DNA of 64,000 nucleotides from Leisingera sp. ANG-M7 (GTDB lineage Bacteria; Pseudomonadota; Alphaproteobacteria; Rhodobacterales; Rhodobacteraceae): NCBI RefSeq assembly GCF_000813965.1, contig NZ_JWLI01000006.1:434001-498000 (forward strand). The letters are read 5' to 3'. The notes under the pieces are model-generated. The model saw only the letters and a list, made by a program, of their open reading frames with translations. It was not told the origin of the DNA and made no database searches. Positions 26,380-34,409 of this stretch are shown here, in pieces (the first letter of the stretch is position 1; each line of letters begins with the position of its first letter). The position numbers and the translations under genes are program-made.

Positions 26380-27206
26380 GCGACAACCCCTACCAGGACG
26401 ATCATGGCAACAAGGATGCCTCGATCACCAATACGAAAGGCATCGGCACGATGCAGCCCGCCCATATGAAAAGCGGCCCCACCCACAAGGTCGACGGCGG
26501 CCCGTTCCTGATCGGCGACACCATGACCGGCGGCTACGGCAAGGGTCCGGACATCCTGCATGACTGCACCATCGCCGTCGACAAGGGCGAGATCGCGGTC
26601 ATCGTCGGCCCCAACGGCGCCGGCAAGTCGACCGCGATGAAGGCCGTGTTCGGGATGCTGAACGTGCGCTCCGGCGCCGTGCGCCTGGATGGCGAGGACA
26701 TCACCCAGCTCACCCCGCAGGACCGGGTGGTCAAGGGCATGGGCTTTGTGCCGCAGACCAGCAACATCTTCACCTCGATGACGGTGGAGGAGAACCTGGA
26801 GATGGGCGCCTTCATCCGTACCGATGATTTCCGGGACACGATGGAGCAGGTCTATGATCTGTTCCCGATCCTGCGCGACAAGCGCAACCAGCCGGCCGGT
26901 GAGCTGTCCGGCGGCCAGCGCCAGCAGGTGGCGGTGGGCCGCGCGCTGATGACCAAGCCCAAGGTGCTGATGCTGGACGAACCGACTGCAGGCGTTTCTC
27001 CCATCGTGATGGATGAGCTGTTCGACCGCATCATCGAGGTTGCCCGCACCGGGCTGCCGATCCTGATGGTGGAGCAGAACGCTAAGCAAGCGCTTGAGAT
27101 CGCAGACAAAGGCTATGTTCTGGTGCAGGGGCGCAATGCCTATACCGGCACCGGCAAGGAGCTGCTGGCCGATCCCGAAGTGCGCAAGTCGTTCCTGGGG
27201 GGGTAA
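26376..27206 (+). CDS. livF: ABC transporter ATPase, LivF type with N-terminal extension
   Basis: 276 residues. Walker A GPNGAGKST, Q-loop VPQTSNIF, signature LSGGQRQQVAVGRAL, Walker B VLMLDEPTAGVSP, H-loop MVEQNAKQAL. About 45 hydrophilic residues precede the usual LivF start region (DTMTGGYGKGPDILHDCTIAVDKGEIAVIVGPNG), so the protein is longer than typical LivF (~235). The start is fixed by the ATGA overlap with livG. Confidence 0.9.
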   Translation: MSDNPYQDDHGNKDASITNTKGIGTMQPAHMKSGPTHKVDGGPFLIGDTMTGGYGKGPDILHDCTIAVDKGEIAVIVGPNGAGKSTAMKAVFGMLNVRSGAVRLDGEDITQLTPQDRVVKGMGFVPQTSNIFTSMTVEENLEMGAFIRTDDFRDTMEQVYDLFPILRDKRNQPAGELSGGQRQQVAVGRALMTKPKVLMLDEPTAGVSPIVMDELFDRIIEVARTGLPILMVEQNAKQALEIADKGYVLVQGRNAYTGTGKELLADPEVRKSFLGG

Positions 27207-27209
27207 AGA

Positions 27210-27641
27210 ATGCACATTGTTATCCGCCCCGTGCTTAAGTTGGCCGCAGCAGTCAATGCGGCTGCCCTGCTTGCCCTTCCCCTACCGAGCTTCGCTTCGG
27301 CAGCCAGCCAATGGACATGCATATCGTCACATGGCTGCGTGGCGACAACCCCATGCACTGAAAAACAAATTGGCCATTCGATTATCCAAAACGGTGAGAA
27401 CGTAGTCTTTACTTCAGCAGAAAGCCGTTTCGACCTGAAGGCACTTGAGCCGTCAGATGGCGCTATTTTACGTGCCTATGGTCAGCCAATCGCTGCCCAA
27501 GGAGTGAGCTCTCTGACTTTGTTTGACGACCTGACATTTGCCTACTCAATCCATGTCTCAGTCGAAATGAATCCAGATACAGGTCAGCACATGGGGCTTG
27601 TTGCTTCCGTGCTTGGCACCTGTGAAACGGTGGTGTCGTAA
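27210..27641 (+). CDS. Secreted cysteine-containing protein of unknown function inside the ABC operon
   Basis: 143 residues, family not recognised. Residues 1-31 look like a signal peptide (basic MHIVIRPVLK, Ala/Leu core, cleavage near SFASA). The mature part contains Cys37, Cys43, Cys49 and Cys138, suggesting disulfides in the periplasm. It starts 3 bases after livF and its TAA overlaps the livH ATG by one base (TAATG), so it is translated as part of the transporter operon. Its base composition is visibly less GC-rich than livF and livH. It might modulate the transporter or its binding protein; this is only inferred from position. Confidence 0.7.
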   Translation: MHIVIRPVLKLAAAVNAAALLALPLPSFASAASQWTCISSHGCVATTPCTEKQIGHSIIQNGENVVFTSAESRFDLKALEPSDGAILRAYGQPIAAQGVSSLTLFDDLTFAYSIHVSVEMNPDTGQHMGLVASVLGTCETVVS

Positions 27642-28651
27642 TGGATCTTCTCAACGCCCTTGTGGCGCTAACCAACTTTGTACTTGTCCCCGGGCTGGCC
27701 TATGGCAGCCAGCTGGCGCTCGGCGCGCTGGGGGTGACGCTGATCTACGGGATCCTGCGGTTCTCGAACTTTGCCCATGGCGACACCATGGCGTTCGGGG
27801 CGATGGTCACGATCCTGATCACCTGGGCCTTTCAGTCGATGGGCCTTAGCGCAGGCGTGCTGCCGACGGCGCTTCTGGCCCTGCCCTTTGGCATCCTGGG
27901 CGCCATCGCGCTGGTGCTGCTGACGGACCGCACCGTCTACCGGTTCTACCGCGAGCAGAAGGCAAAGCCGGTGATCTTTGTCATGGTCTCGCTGGGTGTG
28001 ATGTTCATGATGAACGGCATCGTGCGCTTCATCATCGGCCCCGGCGACCAGCGGTTTGCCGATGGCGAGCGGTTCATCATCAAGGCCCGCACCTTCAAGC
28101 AGATGACCGGGTTGAACGAAGGCCTGGCAATCAAGACCACGCAAGGCATCACCGTGATCACTGCGATCATCGTTGTGGCGGTGCTGTTCTGGTTCCTGAA
28201 CAAGACCCGCACCGGCAAGTCCATGCGGGCCTATTCGGATAACGAAGATCTGGCGCTGCTGTCGGGCATCAACCCGGAGCGCGTGGTGATGTACACTTGG
28301 ATGATCGTCGCGGCGCTGGCGACCATTGCGGGTGTGCTTTACGGTCTCGACAAGTCGTTCAAACCCTTCACCTATTTCCAGCTGCTGCTGCCGATCTTTG
28401 CCTCCGCCATCGTGGGCGGTCTCGGCAACCCGATCGGGGCCATTGCCGGCGGGTTCATCATCGCCTTCTCCGAGGTGACGATCACTTATGCTTGGAAGAA
28501 GGTTCTGACCTACGGCCTGCCGGACAGCCTGGCACCTGACGGGCTGGTTCAGCTCCTCAGCACCGACTACAAGTTCGCGGTCTCCTTCGCGATCCTGATT
28601 GTTGTCCTCCTGTTCAAGCCCACCGGCCTTTTCAAAGGGAAAGCGGTATGA
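27641..28651 (+). CDS. livH: Branched-chain amino-acid type ABC transporter permease, LivH type
   Basis: 336 residues with about eight hydrophobic helices and the LivH-type signature YGILRFSNFAHGDTMAFGA near the N-terminus. The conserved cytoplasmic loop reads RTGKSMRAYSDNEDLALLSGINPERV. GGLGNPIGAIAGGFIIAFSE is the typical C-terminal motif. It forms the membrane channel with LivM. The stop overlaps the livM start by 4 bases (ATGA region). Confidence 0.93.
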   Translation: MDLLNALVALTNFVLVPGLAYGSQLALGALGVTLIYGILRFSNFAHGDTMAFGAMVTILITWAFQSMGLSAGVLPTALLALPFGILGAIALVLLTDRTVYRFYREQKAKPVIFVMVSLGVMFMMNGIVRFIIGPGDQRFADGERFIIKARTFKQMTGLNEGLAIKTTQGITVITAIIVVAVLFWFLNKTRTGKSMRAYSDNEDLALLSGINPERVVMYTWMIVAALATIAGVLYGLDKSFKPFTYFQLLLPIFASAIVGGLGNPIGAIAGGFIIAFSEVTITYAWKKVLTYGLPDSLAPDGLVQLLSTDYKFAVSFAILIVVLLFKPTGLFKGKAV

Positions 28652-29970
28652 CCGAGACCATGAAACATACCCTTCTTTTCGTCTTTGTCGGCGTGATGAT
28701 CCTGGCTGAGGGCGCGACAGACTTCCTGTTCTTCTCCGGCTCTTGGAACTCGGCGCTGGTGATCCTGAACATGGGGCTGATCTCCGCCATCATGGCGATC
28801 GGGGTGAACATCCAGTGGGGCTTTGCCGGGCTGTTCAACGTCGGCATCATGGGCTTCACCGCGCTTGGCGGGCTGGCCGTGGTACTGGTATCGACCCCAG
28901 TGATCCCGGCGGCATGGTCGTCCGGCGGTGTCAGCATCGTGATGGCACTGGTCATGGGCGCGCTGACGGTTGTGTCGGCGGTGATGATCACCAAATTCAT
29001 GCCAGCCGGCAAACTGCGTATGCTGGTGCTGTCGGCGGTCATGATCGTGGGCTTCATCGTCTACCGTGCAATCTTCGATCCGGCCGTTGGCTCGGTTGAA
29101 GCAATCAACCCCGCCCTTCACGGCAATATCGGCGGCTTGGGCCTGCCGGTGCTGCTGGCCTGGCCCGCAGGCGGCTTGCTCGCGGCAGGCGCAGCCTGGC
29201 TGATTGGCAAGACCGCCCTCGGTCTGCGCTCGGACTATCTGGCGATTGCCACCCTCGGGATTGCCGAAATCATCATTGCGGTGCTGAAGAACGAGGACTG
29301 GCTGTCGCGGGGCGTTAAGAACGTCGTCGGCCTGCCCCGCCCGCTGCCGTATGAGGTGGATCTGCAAAGCGATCCGTCCTTTGTGGAGCGCGCGGCCAGC
29401 TGGGGCATGGACCCGGTCACCGCCTCGACCGTTTATGTGAAAGCGGGCTATGCGCTGATGTTCACCATGGTGCTGCTGGCGCTTCTGTGGATGGCGCAAA
29501 TGGCGCTGAAAAGCCCCTGGGGCCGGATGATGCGCGCGATCCGCGATAACGAGACCGCGGCCGAGGCGATGGGCAAGGATGTGACCCGCCGCCACCTGCA
29601 GATCTTCGTGCTGGGGTCCGCCATCTGCGGCATTGCCGGTGCGATGATGACCACGCTGGACAGCCAGATGACGCCGGGCACCTACAACCCGCTGCGGTTC
29701 ACCTTCCTCATTTGGGTGATGGTGATTGTCGGCGGTTCCGGCAACAACTTCGGCGCAGTGCTGGGCGGCATGCTGATCTGGTTCTTCTGGATCAAAGTCG
29801 AGCCGATGGGCATCCTGCTGATGGAGCTGGTAACCGCAGGCATGGCCGAGGGTAGCGCGCTGAAGGCGCACCTCCTGGAAAGTGCCTCGCATATGCGGCT
29901 GTTCACCATGGGGCTGATATTGCTTCTGGTGCTGAGGTTCAGTCCGCGCGGCCTGATCCCTGAAAAGTAA
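28648..29970 (+). CDS. livM: Branched-chain amino-acid type ABC transporter permease, LivM type
   Basis: 440 residues with about ten hydrophobic helices. Features: VNIQWGFAGLFNVGIMGFTALGG, the LRSDYLAIATLGIAEII segment, the coupling loop SPWGRMMRAIRDNETAAEAMGKDVTRRHLQIFVLGSAICGIAGAM and a C-terminal FSPRGLIPEK. It is longer than E. coli LivM (425), with extra hydrophobic segments in the first third. Last gene of the operon; a strong terminator follows. Confidence 0.93.
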   Translation: MTETMKHTLLFVFVGVMILAEGATDFLFFSGSWNSALVILNMGLISAIMAIGVNIQWGFAGLFNVGIMGFTALGGLAVVLVSTPVIPAAWSSGGVSIVMALVMGALTVVSAVMITKFMPAGKLRMLVLSAVMIVGFIVYRAIFDPAVGSVEAINPALHGNIGGLGLPVLLAWPAGGLLAAGAAWLIGKTALGLRSDYLAIATLGIAEIIIAVLKNEDWLSRGVKNVVGLPRPLPYEVDLQSDPSFVERAASWGMDPVTASTVYVKAGYALMFTMVLLALLWMAQMALKSPWGRMMRAIRDNETAAEAMGKDVTRRHLQIFVLGSAICGIAGAMMTTLDSQMTPGTYNPLRFTFLIWVMVIVGGSGNNFGAVLGGMLIWFFWIKVEPMGILLMELVTAGMAEGSALKAHLLESASHMRLFTMGLILLLVLRFSPRGLIPEK

Positions 29971-29977
29971 AATAGCA

Positions 29978-30020
29978 CGGGCCCTGACCAGCACGTTCTG
30001 GCCAGGGCCCGGCCTTTTTT
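29978..30020 (+). terminator. Rho-independent terminator of the liv-type operon
   Basis: A 13-base stem with one mismatch (CGGGCCCTGACCA 29978-29990 with TGGCCAGGGCCCG 29999-30011) has an 8-base loop and is followed by GCC and six T. Confidence 0.9.
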
Positions 30021-30166
30021 GCTGCAGTTCGGCGCAGCTGAACCGCTCCATTTCCCCCGCAGCATTCAACGCCCCAGCTTTGCCTTAGAACCGCGAAAGT
30101 GGTGCCTTAATCATTTGTTTTTGTGGGGTTCGTACTACTGAGCAGAGTTTAATGAGGCCGGAAGCC

Positions 30167-30415
30167 ATGCACACCGTTCTGAAATCTATTGCCGCCTTCG
30201 GCACAATTGCGGCTTTGTCTGGCTGCGTTTCCCCCGAGCAGTTCGAAACCACTCCGGTGCAGCTCCAGACCAGCAAGGGCGTGGTGACTTGCCAGCTCTA
30301 CACCAAGGACCGGGTGCTTTGGGACCGTTCGATCGACCGACCCACCTCGATGCCGGTCCAGGAAGCCGATGAAATCTGCAAACGCGAAGGTTACAGGCAA
30401 ATGAAAGAGGGCTGA
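30167..30415 (+). CDS. Small lipoprotein of unknown function
   Basis: 82 residues. A lipoprotein signal (MHTVLKSIAAFGTIAAL) ends in the lipobox LSGC, so Cys20 is probably the lipidated residue. The mature part is hydrophilic, with one further Cys pair member at VVTCQLY and another at DEICKREG, and ends QMKEG. ATG 30167 gives a standard signal; ATG 30152 adds five residues. No family recognised. Confidence 0.65.
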   Translation: MHTVLKSIAAFGTIAALSGCVSPEQFETTPVQLQTSKGVVTCQLYTKDRVLWDRSIDRPTSMPVQEADEICKREGYRQMKEG

Positions 30416-30446
30416 CTGCAGCCCTCATTGCGGCCTCCCGCTCCTC

Positions 30447-31991
30447 TCAGCGGCCTTTGAACAAACTGCCAAGAATACCGCGGACAATCCGGCGGCCAGT
30501 GGTGCCCTTCAGTTCCTTGATAACCGCCTCTGACATGGCGGAGGTAAAACTGTCTTTCTTCTTGTAAGAGCGTGACGTTGACCTGCTCACCCGCGATCCG
30601 GAATAGCGGCGCGCGGCATTGAATTCCCGCGCCGTCGGTTCTGGAGCAGCTTCAGCAGTTTCCTCGGCAGCTTCAGCCGCCTGGGCCGCGGCCTGCGCCC
30701 GCTGTGCCAGGATTTCAAAGGCGGATCTGCGGTCCATCGGGGTGTCGTATTTACCGGCCATGTCAGAAGCCTTAAGCATCTTCTTACGTTCACCCGCCGA
30801 GATCGGCCCCAGCTGCGTGCTGGGCGGACGGATCAATGTCCGCTCCACAATGCCAGGCACACCCTTCTTCTGCAGCATCGAGGTGACTGCTTCGCCAACC
30901 CCTACTTCGCGGATGGCATCTTCGGTCGAAAACCGCGGGTTCTCCCGGTAGGTCTCGGCGGCCAGCCGCAGGTTCTTTCGGTCCTTGGCGGTGAACGCGC
31001 GCAACGCGTGCTGGATGCGGTTGCCAAGCTGCCCCAGAATGTCCTCTGGCACATCTGCGGGGTTTTGGGTGATGAAATAGATTCCGACCCCCTTGGATCG
31101 GATCAGCCGCGCAACCTGCTCCACCTTGTCGATCAGCGCCTTGGGGGCATCATCGAAAAGAAGATGCGCCTCGTCGAAAAAGAACACCAGCCGGGGCTTG
31201 TCCGGGTCACCCACTTCCGGCAGTTCCTCAAACAGCTCGCTCAGGAGCCACAGAAGGAAAGTGGAATACAGGCCCGGTGCCGCCATCAGCTTGTCCGCGG
31301 CCAGGATATTGACCATTCCCCTGCCTGCCGCATCGCAACGCATCAGGTCGCTGAGCGCCAGCGCCGGTTCGCCGAACAGGCCCGCACCGCCCTGGTTTTC
31401 CAGCACGAGCAAACGGCGCTGAATGGCGCCGATTGAGGAGGTGGAGACGTTGCCGTAGCGAAGCGACAACTGGCTACGGTTTTCACCGATCCAGACCAGA
31501 AGCGCCTGCAGATCTTTCAAATCCAGAAGCGGCAGTCCTTCTTCATCTGCAAGCCTGAAAGCAATGTTCAGGGTGCCCTCCTGCGCCTCGCTCAGCTCCA
31601 GCAGGCGTGCCAGCAGCAGCGGCCCCATCTCCGCAACTGTTGTGCGCACCGGATGCCCTTGCTCACCGTAGAGATCCCAGAAGGTGACGGGACAAGGATG
31701 GTAGCCGTAACCTTCAAACCCGATCCTGGCGGCGCGCTCCAGGAAAGGTTCGTGCAGCTTGTGATCCGGGGATCCAGCCAGTGCCAGCCCGGACAGATCA
31801 CCCTTCACATCAGAAAGGATCACCGGGACGCCGGCATTGGAAAACCCTTCCGCGAGGATTTGCAGAGTGACTGTCTTGCCGGTTCCGGTTGCGCCCGCGA
31901 TCAGGCCATGACGGTTGGCGTATTTCAGATCCAGCCCCTGCTGTTCGCCGTACCCTTCACCTCCGCCGCCAAGAAATACTCTGTCTGACAT
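30447..31991 (-). CDS. HerA-like helicase / DUF853 ATPase (YjgR type)
   Basis: 514 residues. Walker A GATGTGKT (33-40) and Walker B LVFFFDEAHLL (about residues 263-273) sit in a HerA/FtsK-like RecA fold. Conserved segments are LSDVKGDLSGLA, GYHPCPVTFWDLYGEQGHPVRTTV, IYFITQNPADVPEDILGQLGNRIQHALRAFTAKD. An Ala/Glu-rich stretch (about 420-455) precedes a basic C-terminal tail. YjgR-family proteins are predicted DNA or nucleic-acid translocases of unknown role. There is no nurA-like neighbour, so this is not a classical HerA-NurA repair pair. Confidence 0.85.
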   Translation of the reverse strand: MSDRVFLGGGGEGYGEQQGLDLKYANRHGLIAGATGTGKTVTLQILAEGFSNAGVPVILSDVKGDLSGLALAGSPDHKLHEPFLERAARIGFEGYGYHPCPVTFWDLYGEQGHPVRTTVAEMGPLLLARLLELSEAQEGTLNIAFRLADEEGLPLLDLKDLQALLVWIGENRSQLSLRYGNVSTSSIGAIQRRLLVLENQGGAGLFGEPALALSDLMRCDAAGRGMVNILAADKLMAAPGLYSTFLLWLLSELFEELPEVGDPDKPRLVFFFDEAHLLFDDAPKALIDKVEQVARLIRSKGVGIYFITQNPADVPEDILGQLGNRIQHALRAFTAKDRKNLRLAAETYRENPRFSTEDAIREVGVGEAVTSMLQKKGVPGIVERTLIRPPSTQLGPISAGERKKMLKASDMAGKYDTPMDRRSAFEILAQRAQAAAQAAEAAEETAEAAPEPTAREFNAARRYSGSRVSRSTSRSYKKKDSFTSAMSEAVIKELKGTTGRRIVRGILGSLFKGR

Positions 31992-32015
31992 GCCTGCCCC
32001 GCCTTATCTTTTTCC

Positions 32016-32024
32016 TGTGGATAA
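32016..32024. other. Single perfect DnaA-box word in the herA-like promoter
   Basis: TGTGGATAA is the reverse complement of TTATCCACA, the consensus DnaA box. It lies 25 bases upstream of the ATPase start codon. A lone box is not an origin; it could be chance or DnaA regulation of this promoter. Confidence 0.3.
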
Positions 32025-32115
32025 CAATACAAAGTTAACTTTTGGATGCGATAGTCAATCTTGCCCGCCCCTGCAAAAGCGGTTGCCGTGGCGGACATTT
32101 CCTCCCTGTCAGACT

Positions 32116-32142
32116 GGCCGTGCCTCGTGCACGGCCTTCTTT
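32116..32142 (+). terminator. Terminator-like hairpin without an upstream gene
   Basis: GGCCGTGC (32116-32123) pairs with GCACGGCC (32129-32136) around CTCGT and is followed by TTCTTTTT. No plus-strand protein gene precedes it in this intergenic region, so it may end a short RNA starting near 32000. Confidence 0.6.
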
Positions 32143-32212
32143 TTGGGCAATGTTTGCCTGTAAAACGGGCATATTCCTCTGACCGCTCTGCCCTAAGACT
32201 TCAATTTTCATG

Positions 32213-32237
32213 AAATCCGGCCCGTCAGGATTTTTTT
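32213..32237 (+). terminator. Weak hairpin with a long T-tract
   Basis: AAATCC and GGATTT flank a 9-base loop, with the T-tract extending to eight T. The stem is short, so confidence is low; it lies between two better hairpins. Confidence 0.3.
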
Positions 32238-32249
32238 TGAACTTGGATG

Positions 32250-32278
32250 TTGACCGATGGCCAGCCCTTTCGTAACGT
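32250..32278 (+). promoter_or_regulatory. Possible sigma-70 promoter for a small RNA
   Basis: TTGACC (32250-32255) and TAACGT (32273-32278) are separated by exactly 17 bases. Transcription from about 32285 would reach the terminator at 32327-32355. Confidence 0.4.
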
Positions 32279-32284
32279 CCTACG

Positions 32285-32355
32285 CAATAACTAAGTCGGC
32301 CAGTCCGACGGGGAGATGCAAACACGAAAAAGGGGGCCAAACGGTTCCCTTTTTT
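32285..32355 (+). ncRNA. Candidate small RNA (about 70 nt)
   Basis: Between the promoter-like site at 32250-32278 and a strong intrinsic terminator there is room for an RNA of about 70 nt. Inside is a small hairpin, GTCGG/CCGAC around CCAGT, then an unpaired purine-rich GGGGAGATG segment, then the terminator stem. I cannot match it to a named sRNA family, and a 5' leader of the IalB-like gene is an alternative reading. Confidence 0.35.
32327..32355 (+). terminator. Strong intrinsic terminator upstream of the IalB-like gene
   Basis: AAAAAGGGGGCC (32327-32338) pairs with GGTTCCCTTTTT (32343-32354), including two G-U pairs, around a 4-base loop, with T continuing after. The A/T flanks make it usable on both strands. 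Confidence 0.7.
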
Positions 32356-32487
32356 GCATTTATTCAGAGACTTCCGCAGTTGAGCTGTTGTGCGCGGAAT
32401 TCCCCGCTAAACCCTAGTAATAGGCCTGACACCACCCGGGCGGCGTGATAAACGCGTTGCCAGCGTCTTTAGAAAAATGAGGCATTC

Positions 32488-33129
32488 ATGTTGAAGTCCC
32501 TGACCCCGATCACGCTTGCCGCGGTGCTGGCTATGACCGCGCCGCTGGCGGCGCAGGAAACCACCGCCGAGGAGACTGACACCACAGAACAGGCCGCCGG
32601 GGCGGAAACCGCAGAGCAACAGCCCTCAGATCTCCTCCTTGATTACGGCGAAGTTGTTGAGAACGAAACACAAGTCGGACAACGGTACATAAAAGAAGAA
32701 CATGGTGACTGGAATCTTGCTTGTATCAAGGCTGAAGTTGGCCATGACCCCTGCTCGTTAATGCAAGTCCTGACTGGACCAAACGGAAACCCGATTGCCG
32801 AGTTTTCGTTGTTTCGTTTAACTGAAAATGGCGGACAAGCTGTGGCTGGTGCGACTCTTATCGTTCCGCTGGAAGTTCACTTGCCAAGGGGAGTTTCACT
32901 CTCCGTCGACGGTGCGCCAAGTAAGCGATACAACTTTCGGCTATGCTCACAGGTGGGCTGCCTGACACAAATCGCTTTGACCGACGGCGATATCAAGGCT
33001 TTTAAAAACGGCAAGGAAGCAATCGTGACAATGACCGCTGAGCCATACTTGGACCGCATTGTAGAACTGAAAATGTCGCTGAAAGGCTTTACCGCAGGCT
33101 ATGATGTGGTCGACGTCGTCAAGCAGTAA
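32488..33129 (+). CDS. Invasion-associated locus B (IalB) family protein
   Basis: 213 residues. Signal peptide 1-22 (ending PLAAQ), then a Thr/Glu/Ala-rich acidic linker (about 23-50) and an IalB domain (about 65-205). Family features: the HGDWNLACIK opening, four Cys arranged as two likely disulfides (CIKAEVGHDPC and LCSQVGC), and the VSLSVDGAP and FRLCSQVGCLTQIALTD segments. IalB proteins are periplasmic or envelope proteins first linked to Bartonella invasion. In free-living roseobacters they have no host role that I know of. The 3' part is less GC-rich than neighbours. Confidence 0.85.
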   Translation: MLKSLTPITLAAVLAMTAPLAAQETTAEETDTTEQAAGAETAEQQPSDLLLDYGEVVENETQVGQRYIKEEHGDWNLACIKAEVGHDPCSLMQVLTGPNGNPIAEFSLFRLTENGGQAVAGATLIVPLEVHLPRGVSLSVDGAPSKRYNFRLCSQVGCLTQIALTDGDIKAFKNGKEAIVTMTAEPYLDRIVELKMSLKGFTAGYDVVDVVKQ

Positions 33130-33152
33130 GAGCTGGCATCAGCCAAACGATT

Positions 33153-33182
33153 CGCCGCGCGCCCAAGGGCCGCGGCGTTTTT
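33153..33182 (+). terminator. Rho-independent terminator of the IalB-like gene
   Basis: CGCCGCG (33153-33159) pairs with CGCGGCG (33171-33177), continued inside by GCCC/GGGC after a one-base bulge, and is followed by TTTTT. Confidence 0.75.
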
Positions 33183-33194
33183 CGTTTCAGACCG

Positions 33195-34403
33195 TCAGAC
33201 CTTGCGAAGCGCCAGCACCGCGTTCAGCCCGCCAAACGCAAAGGCGTTGGACAGGGCGACCGCAACCTTGGCTTCACGAGCCTCATTCGGCACCACATCA
33301 AGCGCGCATTCCGGGTCCGGCTCCTCATAGCCGATGGTCGGCGCAATCACCCCGTCGCGCAGCGCCATGATGCAGGCCAGGAGCTCCACCGCGCCGGTGC
33401 CGCCGATCAGATGGCCGTGCATGGACTTGGTGGAGGATATCATCAGGCTGTCAGCGTGCGGGCCGAACACATCCGCCACGGCAGCGCATTCCGTCTTGTC
33501 ATTGGCTGCCGTACCGGTGCCATGAGCGTTGATGTATCCGATCTCAGAGGCGTCGATGCGGGCATCCTGCAGCGCGCCGGCAATGGCCCGTGCCGCCCCC
33601 TGTTTGCTGGGCATCACGATGTCCGCCGCATCTGAAGACATGGCGAAGCCGATGACTTCGCACAGAATTTCGGCGCCACGCGCCCTGGCGTGATCATATT
33701 CCTCGAACACAAAGATCCCGGCGCCTTCGCCCTGCACCATGCCGTTTCGGTTGGCGCTGAAGGGGCGGCAAGCGTCTTTGGACATCACCCGCAGGCCTTC
33801 CCAGGCTTTCACTCCGCCAAAGCACAGCATCGATTCCGAACCGCCTGTTATCATCACCGGGCTCATTCCGGAACGCACCATTTGAAACGCCTGCGCCATC
33901 GCGTGGTTGGAGGAGGCACAGGCTGTGGAGACTGTGAAGCTCGGCCCCTTGAGGTTGAACTGCATCGACACGTGGCCGGCCGCTGCATTGTTCATCAGCT
34001 TGGGCACGACAAACGGATGCACCCGGTTCTTGCCGTCCTCGTAAACGCTGCGGTAGTTCTCATCCAGCGTCTGCATTCCGCCGCCGGAATTGCCCAGAAC
34101 CACACCAGCCTTGGCCGACAGCTCACCATGGAACTCCAGCCCTGACTGTTCGATCGCTTCTTTGGCAGCGGTCAGCGTGAACTGGGTGAACCGGTCATAG
34201 AGGCTCATCTGCTGGCGGTTGAAGCGGCCTTCGGCCTCAAACCCGCGGACCTGGCCGCCGATCCTGATGGCCAGCCGCTCCACATCGCGGAAGTCCAGCT
34301 GGCCAATACCGCAGCGCCCCTCGCGCATGGCGGCCAGCGTGGCGGGGACCGAATGGCCCAGGGCATTGATGGTTCCGGCCCCGGTAATGACGACGCGTTT
34401 CAT
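33195..34403 (-). CDS. Beta-ketoacyl-ACP synthase (KAS II / FabF-like)
   Basis: 402 residues with a thiolase fold and the Cys-His-His triad of elongating ketosynthases: Cys162 in STACASS, His294 in NAHGTGT and His331 in KSMHGHLIG. It condenses acyl-enzyme with malonyl-ACP. It is more divergent than housekeeping FabF (for example MQTLDENYRSVYEDG). It sits directly behind a dedicated acyl carrier protein and lpxD, so a specialised fatty acid, possibly a lipid A acyl chain, is likely. Last gene of the operon. Confidence 0.85.
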   Translation of the reverse strand: MKRVVITGAGTINALGHSVPATLAAMREGRCGIGQLDFRDVERLAIRIGGQVRGFEAEGRFNRQQMSLYDRFTQFTLTAAKEAIEQSGLEFHGELSAKAGVVLGNSGGGMQTLDENYRSVYEDGKNRVHPFVVPKLMNNAAAGHVSMQFNLKGPSFTVSTACASSNHAMAQAFQMVRSGMSPVMITGGSESMLCFGGVKAWEGLRVMSKDACRPFSANRNGMVQGEGAGIFVFEEYDHARARGAEILCEVIGFAMSSDAADIVMPSKQGAARAIAGALQDARIDASEIGYINAHGTGTAANDKTECAAVADVFGPHADSLMISSTKSMHGHLIGGTGAVELLACIMALRDGVIAPTIGYEEPDPECALDVVPNEAREAKVAVALSNAFAFGGLNAVLALRKV

Positions 34404-34409
34404 GAAGCC

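Larger units (their letters stand above)
31992..32487. other. Large intergenic region with several terminator-like hairpins
   Basis: 496 bases between divergent genes. It holds a DnaA-box-like word, three hairpins with U-tracts on the plus strand (32116-32142, 32213-32237, 32327-32355) and a plausible promoter at 32250-32278. No protein-coding frame is credible. Several plus-strand terminators with no upstream gene suggest one or more small RNAs. Confidence 0.6.

Noticed and set aside
28567-30069. 500-codon minus-strand frame opposite livM
   Set aside because: Shadow of a high-GC membrane-protein gene; composition is His/Gln/Arg-rich and domain-free.
32016-32024. Replication origin
   Set aside because: Only one DnaA-box word, no AT-rich unwinding element, no dnaA, dnaN, parAB or hemE neighbour.
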